From Heliopora coerulea (taxonomy: Eukaryota; Cnidaria; Anthozoa; Scleralcyonacea; Helioporidae), in the NCBI GenBank assembly GCA_030142905.1, contig JASJOG010000081.1:372001-436000 (forward strand): a stretch of DNA of 64,000 nucleotides, in the 5' to 3' direction. The notes beneath the pieces were generated by a model. That model was not told where the DNA came from. It saw nothing but the letters and a program-made list of their open reading frames with translations, and did no database searches. Position numbers and translations under genes: made by a program. Shown here in pieces: positions 63,001 to 64,000 of this stretch; position 1 is the stretch's first letter; each line of letters opens with the position of its first letter.

Positions 63001-63356
63001 CCTCCTCTTCCTCTTGCAGTCTATTGCGATCTCCTTCTCATTCTCTCGTTTTCTTTTTCTTTCCCTGACCGTTCCCTTTGGTTTTCTTTCCCGTTTCCTT
63101 CCCTCTTTCCTTTTCCACCTCCCTCGCTGCCCTTCTCCTCCTGTAGTCCTCCCTTTTCCAAAACTTCCAACTTCCTCTACTCACCGATACAGTCTGTGAT
63201 TTAGAGTCTTGAATCCTAGACTTCTCCAGTTCCATGAACCTATCAAGAAACAGCTCTTCTAGTCCTTCTCTTGACAAACACATCTCAACCACGTTCATGA
63301 CAGCGCTCAGTTGAGCAGGAACCCGGTACGCAGCAGAAGTCGTTGACATGAACAAT
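35736..63356 (-). CDS. DNHD1: Dynein heavy chain, C-terminal half (probably DNHD1-type), 19 exons, 5' end outside window
   Basis: Nineteen minus-strand exons, each with AG and GT borders, join in one open frame of about 1,039 codons and end with TGA at 35,736-35,738. In order they match the end of AAA5, the AAA5-AAA6 link, AAA6, and the dynein C-terminal domain. Anchors are [84 protein letters not shown] and [12 protein letters not shown]. Dynein heavy chains are ATP-driven motors on microtubules. Many usual residues are changed (LVGWN where others have GPLGWN), which argues against a standard axonemal or cytoplasmic chain. I favour the DNHD1 group, linked to sperm-tail assembly in mammals, at about 60% certainty. 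The dynein call itself is firm. Introns total over 24 kb and are full of repeats. Confidence 0.9.
36205..36365. mobile_element. Foldback repeat F1, copy 2
   Basis: Related to 34,051-34,174: AGACTGATCGCAAAGAATTC and its inverted partner GAATTCTTTGCGATCAGTCA flank CGTTTCGAGCG and an inner hairpin. It lies in the last dynein intron. Confidence 0.82.
37297..37540 (-). pseudogene. LINE reverse-transcriptase C-terminal tail (relic)
   Basis: Minus-strand translation gives [19 protein letters not shown], then [16 protein letters not shown] and CGNCRLW. This fits the C-terminal tail of non-LTR (CR1/L2-like) ORF2 proteins (YGK-S-RY-GP-LW, S---FK--I, C--C). The polymerase itself is gone. Located in a dynein intron on the same strand. 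Confidence 0.75.
37750..37975 (+). mobile_element. tRNA-derived SINE family S1, copy 1
   Basis: The same ~220 bp sequence appears on the minus strand at 43,665-43,912; shared words include TCTGATTAAA, TTTGTCACAT or TTGGTCACAT, GTAGTAA-ACTGGA and GACCTCTAG. The other copy shows the tRNA-like head (TGGCTCTGTGG and GGTTTGATTCC); this copy has a worn head. Confidence 0.78.
38003..38160. mobile_element. Palindrome with a tRNA-like loop
   Basis: Arms of about 57 bp (TTCTTAATACGTAGCTCTCA and its inverted partner, then TCTCTCAGAAAAACTTTCTG) surround a ~40 bp centre. The centre and inner arms read like the 3' half of a tRNA: CACCGGCGATCAGAAGG, box B GGTTCGATTCC, closed by GTCCCTGACGG and CCGTCAGGGAC. 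The half-tRNA is related to the SINE head at 59,047. Probably two head-joined SINE pieces. Confidence 0.75.
38254..38421 (-). CDS. Dynein exon 18
   Basis: Acceptor TTATTTCCAG, donor GTAAGT. It encodes [20 protein letters not shown] and [10 protein letters not shown], a strong match to P--FWLSGFFFPQGFLT--LQ. Phase 0 at both ends. Confidence 0.95.
38563..38772 (-). CDS. Dynein exon 17
   Basis: Acceptor TCTCATTAG, donor GTTAGT. It includes [20 protein letters not shown] and [16 protein letters not shown], matching the dynein VP-W----YPSLKPL-SW--DL--R pattern. Phase 0 at both ends; the intron after it is only 141 bp. Confidence 0.93.
39124..39160 (-). repeat. Dispersed repeat R1, minus copy
   Basis: AATTGTCTGGCGTTAGCCAG then AGTAAAATGATAGAA, the reverse complement of the 28,944 copy. 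Confidence 0.7.
39244..39342. repeat. CAAGTCTCAAGT short tandem repeat
   Basis: Irregular copies of AAGTCTCAAGTC line up here, and again at about 39,740-39,860 (AAGTCTCAAGTTTAGTCTC). Both stretches lie in the same dynein intron. Confidence 0.75.
40181..40526. repeat. 178-bp tandem duplication
   Basis: Two direct copies with a 178 bp offset (GCGATTGTCATCCTGG at 40,194 and 40,372; CATACTCCAAGATGTCAATC in both). The outer ends carry an inverted pair, TACACATGTGATTTTG and CAAAATCATACGTGTAA. Confidence 0.88.
40634..40747 (-). CDS. Dynein exon 16
   Basis: Acceptor TTTTTCTAG, donor GTCAGTC. It encodes [20 protein letters not shown] and IQDVRDDLQ, matching E--RFN-LL--I--SL--L in the dynein C-terminal region. 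Phase 0 at both ends. Confidence 0.9.
40888..40930 (-). repeat. Dispersed repeat R1, minus copy
   Basis: AATTGTCTGGCGTTAGCCAG then AGTAAAATT, reverse complement of the 28,944 copy. Confidence 0.7.
41060..41280 (+). pseudogene. LINE reverse-transcriptase C-terminal tail (relic, plus strand)
   Basis: Translation from about 41,011 includes [20 protein letters not shown] and [20 protein letters not shown], the usual LP--KKSFSY-GA-LWN-LP----S--FK ending of non-LTR element proteins. Only the tail is left. It lies antisense in a dynein intron. Confidence 0.72.
42172..42465 (-). CDS. Dynein exon 15 (C-terminal domain)
   Basis: Acceptor TTATTTCTAG, donor GTAATT. Ninety-eight codons, the longest internal exon. 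It includes [19 protein letters not shown] and [15 protein letters not shown]. No canonical dynein motif is obvious except the closing helix; the match rests on position and phase. Confidence 0.8.
43528..43552. repeat. Short telomere-like repeat
   Basis: CTAACCCTAACCTAACCC, a few CCCTAA units in a dynein intron; too short for a telomere. Confidence 0.7.
43665..43912 (-). mobile_element. tRNA-derived SINE family S1, copy 2
   Basis: On the minus strand it starts GATGCTGGTGGCTCTGTGG (box A-like). GGTTTGATTCC (box B-like) follows about 45 bases later, then the body shared with 37,750-37,975. The order and spacing are those of a tRNA-derived RNA polymerase III promoter. Confidence 0.82.
44353..44483 (-). 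CDS. Dynein exon 14
   Basis: Acceptor CGTTTTGTAG, donor GTAAGA. It encodes [20 protein letters not shown] and LHSSHE, matching LP-DSPE-FGLHPNA of dyneins. The reading phase requires this exon to link exons 13 and 15. A plus-strand ORF over the same bases is a shadow. Confidence 0.92.
45131..45242 (-). CDS. Dynein exon 13
   Basis: Acceptor CCTTTTAG, donor GTAAGAC. It encodes [20 protein letters not shown] and [14 protein letters not shown], matching YGGRVTD-WD-R-L. It ends one base into a codon, which exon 14 completes as ATG. Confidence 0.92.
45293..45518. mobile_element. Foldback MITE
   Basis: The arms ACAAGATAAAACATATTCCG and CGGAATATGTTTTATCTTGT are exact inverted copies. Inner parts AGAATACGAGTCAAAATCAAG and CTTGATTTGACTCGTATTCT also match. 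The centre is AT-rich and non-coding. Confidence 0.9.
45916..46071. mobile_element. MITE with TIR GGCCGTTTTCCACTAG
   Basis: Left TAAAGTCCGTTTTCCACTAG and right CTAGTGGAAAACGGCCCTTA are inverted copies about 35 bp long, enclosing ~85 bp. No coding region. Confidence 0.9.
46120..46248 (-). CDS. Dynein exon 12
   Basis: Acceptor AATTTCTAG, donor GTACTA. Forty-three codons, including [19 protein letters not shown] and [10 protein letters not shown]. In most dyneins this stretch leads to the Y-G-RVTD block, which here follows in exon 13. Confidence 0.83.
46290..46610. repeat. Degenerate CAAC tetranucleotide repeat
   Basis: Many interrupted AACCAACCA units, with local duplications such as TTCGTCCAAACTACTAAGCA. 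Dynein intron. Confidence 0.85.
47065..47259 (-). CDS. Dynein exon 11
   Basis: Acceptor TTTTTTCAG, donor GTAAAC. It includes [20 protein letters not shown] and [12 protein letters not shown], corresponding to L-LCFFHAV-ER-KFGPLGWN. The FGPLGWN core is reduced to LVGWN. The 3.6 kb TIR element sits about 190 bp upstream in the intron. Confidence 0.92.
47468..47605. repeat. Left subterminal 20-bp repeats of the TIR element
   Basis: About six copies of ACACAAATCAATTTCACAAA with small changes. The same unit occurs reversed at the other end of the element. Confidence 0.92.
47660..48061 (+). pseudogene. Truncated integrase-like transposase N-terminus (zinc ribbon + HTH)
   Basis: The open frame starts without ATG; an AG at the end of ACTTTTCAG (about 47,684) could be a splice acceptor. 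Residues 25-47 form a zinc ribbon (FCHSCG and YCSQCG). Then comes [36 protein letters not shown] and LMGNELDGP. This resembles the N-terminal helix-turn-helix region of integrase-core proteins common in fish and invertebrate genomes (I--YF--GL-Y--I----HG--IS---LKR-L, then I--EL-G-G). In those, the DDE catalytic core follows; here a stop follows at once. The domain match is from memory of the family pattern. Confidence 0.6.
48062..48436. other. Spacer between the two convergent ORFs
   Basis: AT-rich, non-coding. AATAAA signals on the plus strand lie near 48,307 and 48,380. If the transposase core once followed the plus-strand ORF, it was deleted from here. Confidence 0.5.
48437..50683 (-). pseudogene. 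Zinc-ribbon / CUE-like / HECT E3 ubiquitin ligase, interrupted by TGA
   Basis: One intronless frame from ATG at 50,683 (residue 4 counted from the open-frame start at 50,692) to a stop at 48,437. It is broken once, by TGA at 49,226-49,228. Counting from the frame start: zinc ribbon at 12-29 (YCGHCG, FCVNCG); basic stretch about 71-87; CUE-like segment about 286-323 ([20 protein letters not shown]); HECT from about 400 ([20 protein letters not shown]). After the TGA the same frame resumes [16 protein letters not shown] and reaches the HECT end, with [19 protein letters not shown] and the catalytic-type cysteine in [16 protein letters not shown] ligases pass ubiquitin from their own cysteine to a target; CUE domains bind ubiquitin. 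As read, the product would lack the catalytic part. It resembles the G2E3-like HECT proteins abundant in corals and fish. Confidence 0.85.
50815..51045. repeat. Right subterminal 20-bp repeats of the TIR element
   Basis: About eleven copies of AATTGATTTGTGTTTTGTGA and variants, the reverse complement of the left-end unit. The stack is roughly twice as long as on the left. Confidence 0.92.
51469..51822. mobile_element. 354-bp foldback element
   Basis: Arms of about 150 bp: AAGATTGGAACTCAGC and its partner GAGCTGGGCTTTAATCTT at the outside, CAGGTGTCAAATTTGAC and AATTTGACACCTGTAATC at the inside, with a ~50 bp AT-rich centre. Each arm holds CTGAAGAT followed by a hairpin and CGACGAAAC or CGACAAAAC (51,699-51,730 plus; 51,553-51,584 minus). 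Confidence 0.88.
51881..52066 (-). CDS. Dynein exon 10
   Basis: Acceptor CGTGCTAG, donor GTATTT. It encodes [19 protein letters not shown] and [19 protein letters not shown], close to the dynein G-WVLLQNCHL and FRLWLT-FP-LLQ blocks. Phase 0 at both ends. A 354 bp foldback element begins 58 bp past the donor. Confidence 0.94.
52098..52420. repeat. Compound tetranucleotide microsatellite
   Basis: AATA units (52,100-52,140), then GATA/GACA units (52,160-52,315), then GGAT units with GGAC near the end. Dynein intron. Confidence 0.97.
52581..52667 (-). CDS. Dynein exon 9
   Basis: Acceptor TTTCTACAG, donor GTATGT. Twenty-nine codons, including [20 protein letters not shown], matching the SLGQGQ-A region of AAA6 although the usual GQG is altered. 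Phase 0 at both ends. Confidence 0.82.
53646..53848. repeat. 60-bp minisatellite
   Basis: Three copies and a part, exactly 60 bp apart, starting TTATCATCGTATCATTC and including ATGTATCATGTA. Being a multiple of three it keeps an ORF open, but the peptide has no sign of function. Confidence 0.92.
54110..54245 (-). CDS. Dynein exon 8 (start of AAA6)
   Basis: Acceptor CTGCACCAG, donor GTAACG. It encodes [20 protein letters not shown] and VKDLASKKQ. Usual dyneins read P-IFILSPGADP here. The replacement YDEESS shows that this AAA6 is divergent. Confidence 0.87.
54420..54690. repeat. Hexanucleotide-like AT microsatellite
   Basis: Runs of TTTATA, TTCATA and TTTATG units; ORFs on both strands are by-products. 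Confidence 0.95.
55149..55247 (-). CDS. Dynein exon 7 (conserved IRVIRPDR block)
   Basis: Acceptor ATTGTTAG, donor GTAAGC. It encodes [20 protein letters not shown] and SFITQGLG, matching the strongly conserved dynein block with R-RPDR and the FI-LG that follows. One of the clearest dynein signatures in the window. Confidence 0.94.
56863..56999 (-). CDS. Dynein exon 6
   Basis: Acceptor GACTTCTAG, donor GTAAGAG. It encodes [20 protein letters not shown] and ends [13 protein letters not shown], the segment before the LSPFQ-LLLIR-RPDR block. It starts in phase 0 and leaves two bases. Confidence 0.85.
57080..57290. repeat. GATT tetranucleotide microsatellite
   Basis: Interrupted ATTGATTG units with ACTG variants, ending in ATTCATTC. 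Dynein intron. Confidence 0.95.
57691..57870 (-). CDS. Dynein exon 5
   Basis: Acceptor TCTTCTTTTGAG, donor GTTCGT. Sixty whole codons, including [17 protein letters not shown] and [16 protein letters not shown]; the last part fits the P-WL-D-W-I pattern of dyneins. The open frame continues past the donor, but only this donor keeps phase with exon 6. Confidence 0.82.
58341..58574. mobile_element. MITE with TIR CCCCGTTTACACC
   Basis: Left AAACCCCGTTTACACC then TTGGGCACGGCACGG; right CCGTGCCCAAAATG then GTGTAAGCGCGGTTT. Inverted repeats are about 38 bp with a GC-richer middle of ~155 bp. No coding region. Confidence 0.88.
58625..58815 (+). repeat. Dispersed repeat R2, copy 2
   Basis: Plus-strand copy of the segment at 29,075-29,270. 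Shared words include GGCAAATACTTT, CGAATTTAT and GCTGTTTACCTT. Confidence 0.6.
59047..59150 (+). mobile_element. tRNA-derived SINE head
   Basis: ATAGCTCAATGGTTAGAGC (box A and D-arm) and, 30 bases on, GGTTCGATCC (box B) ending in GGGGCTCA. The anticodon stem is broken and the acceptor ends do not pair well, so this is a tRNA-like SINE head and not a tRNA gene. It is followed by GTTTTTCTGAG as at 38,116. Confidence 0.75.
59378..59450 (+). repeat. Dispersed repeat R1 next to a splice donor
   Basis: ATTTTACTCCGGCTTTCTCC and a following GATTTCACTCGTCAAGAGG, a worn R1 copy. It ends about 20 bp from the donor of dynein exon 4. Confidence 0.6.
59468..59579 (-). CDS. Dynein exon 4
   Basis: Acceptor CTTTAACAG, donor GTACGG. 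It encodes [20 protein letters not shown] and [12 protein letters not shown], matching the dynein R-LF-KDKLLFSLL block. Ends in phase 0. A copy of repeat R1 begins about 20 bp into the following intron. Confidence 0.9.
59580..61396. other. Dynein intron without recognised content
   Basis: The 1.8 kb between exons 4 and 3 shows no repeat or exon I can support; short ORFs here look random. Confidence 0.5.
61397..61582 (-). CDS. Dynein exon 3
   Basis: Acceptor TTTTTACAG, donor GTAAGG. It includes [15 protein letters not shown] and [17 protein letters not shown], matching the dynein block with R-Y-P-A-R-A-LYF followed by YQ-SL-F. One base completes the previous codon and two bases are left over, in register with its neighbours. 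Confidence 0.92.
61867..62012 (-). CDS. Dynein exon 2
   Basis: Acceptor GCTTTTAG, donor GTGTAC. It starts in phase 0 with [17 protein letters not shown] and includes [17 protein letters not shown]. The sequence is highly charged and helical, as expected between AAA5 and AAA6. It ends two bases into a codon. Confidence 0.87.
62124..62336. mobile_element. Foldback MITE
   Basis: The arms AACATATTCCGAAAAATAAA and, inverted, ATTATTTTTCAGAATTTGTT, with inner GATATGAGTCAAC and TTGACTCATGTC. Loosely related to the element at 45,293-45,518 (shared AACATATTCCGA). Just beyond it is a short CTAT repeat at 62,405-62,430. Confidence 0.75.
63185..63356 (-). CDS. Dynein exon 1 of 19 in window (end of AAA5)
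   Basis: Acceptor CCCCTAG lies before 63,356 and donor GTGAGT after 63,185. It opens with one base of a split codon, then [17 protein letters not shown], and includes [19 protein letters not shown]. This matches the conserved GLE-QLL-E block that closes AAA5 in dyneins. The codon it completes comes from an exon beyond the window. Confidence 0.88.
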
Positions 63357-64000
63357 CTAGGGGGAAAAACAAAAAGAACTAGCATTGCAAAAATTATACA
63401 ACCACCCCGTTTTGCCCTGACGTCTGATGACATCACAACAGTATGTCATCAATAAATGGAGCCTTACGTACTAATATACTACGTATTAGTCATGATAAGT
63501 GGCTCTTAAGACTGTGATGGGGCTATAAGGATTACTGTTGATTCCAAAGTTCCTTTGTAACGTGCAAATCCCCATGAAACTAAACACGTCCGATCACACT
63601 TCAAACATCTTCAGGTCAGAGCGGAGTTATTAAACTGACAAAATTGTCTGACAGGTGTGCCTTTGGTTGAGTGACAATCAAGCATACTTTTATTCTTGTC
63701 ATAAGTAGGACTATTATGTTAGCTTAATTATTATTATATTGTACAATATTTTATAAACATTGCATATGTAGAGTTGTGAACAGTGCCGTCGAGAGCCACT
63801 GAGGGCCCGGGGGAAGCGGTAGAGAAGTTAATTGACCCCCTCCAGTCGAAAATTAATTTGAGTAACCTCACTAACTATTCAAAAGAATAAAGCTTTGTAT
63901 TCTTGAATTTTCGTAATTTTTCATGAGACGTTTAATTGCTCGATTAATTCACTGTAATGCATTAATGTCTCACCATATGAACTTAAAAAATGAACGAAAC
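63357..64000. other. Upstream dynein intron, unassigned
   Basis: No exon with matching phase is seen between the first recognised exon and the window edge, so the gene's 5' part lies further right. Confidence 0.5.

Overview
This is eukaryotic nuclear DNA: AT-rich, with intron-split genes and almost no long ORFs. The best guess is an anthozoan cnidarian such as a stony coral. That guess is inference. It rests on a divergent dynein gene with short exons, a GIY-YIG Penelope-like element, tRNA-derived SINEs, many foldback MITEs, TTAGGG-type telomere-like repeats and a HECT-carrying DNA transposon. No species can be named from the sequence alone.

Region by region. (1) Positions 1-23,760 are one tandem satellite with a ~168 bp monomer. 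It forms higher-order repeats (HORs): a 12-monomer, 2,013 bp unit up to 13,419, a mixed junction to 14,594, and an 11-monomer, 1,848 bp unit to about 21,480. After that come single diverged monomers that fade into unique sequence by about 23,760. The layout resembles a centromeric or pericentromeric array and its edge. (2) 23,760-25,670 is unassigned. (3) 25,670-28,880 holds 18-bp minisatellites punctuated by copies of one palindromic MITE. (4) 28,880-35,735 is a graveyard of repeats: a Penelope-like element, TIR/foldback elements and telomere-like sequence. (5) 35,736-63,356, minus strand, is the 3' half of a dynein heavy-chain gene, probably DNHD1-type. I rebuilt 19 exons from splice sites and reading phase, and every junction keeps frame. 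They encode about 1,039 residues, from the end of AAA5 through AAA6 to the C-terminus and stop. The 5' part lies beyond the right edge. The introns hold SINEs, MITEs, a LINE tail, microsatellites and a 3.6 kb TIR element.

The most unusual item is that 3.6 kb element (about 47,447-51,060). It has matching inverted ends with the same ~20-bp repeat stacked inside each end. It carries two convergent coding regions. One is a truncated zinc-ribbon/helix-turn-helix N-terminus like those of integrase-type transposases. The other is an intronless zinc-ribbon, CUE-like and HECT ubiquitin-ligase gene, interrupted by one in-frame TGA just before the HECT C-terminal part. It looks like a non-autonomous copy of a DNA transposon family that carries its own ubiquitin ligase.
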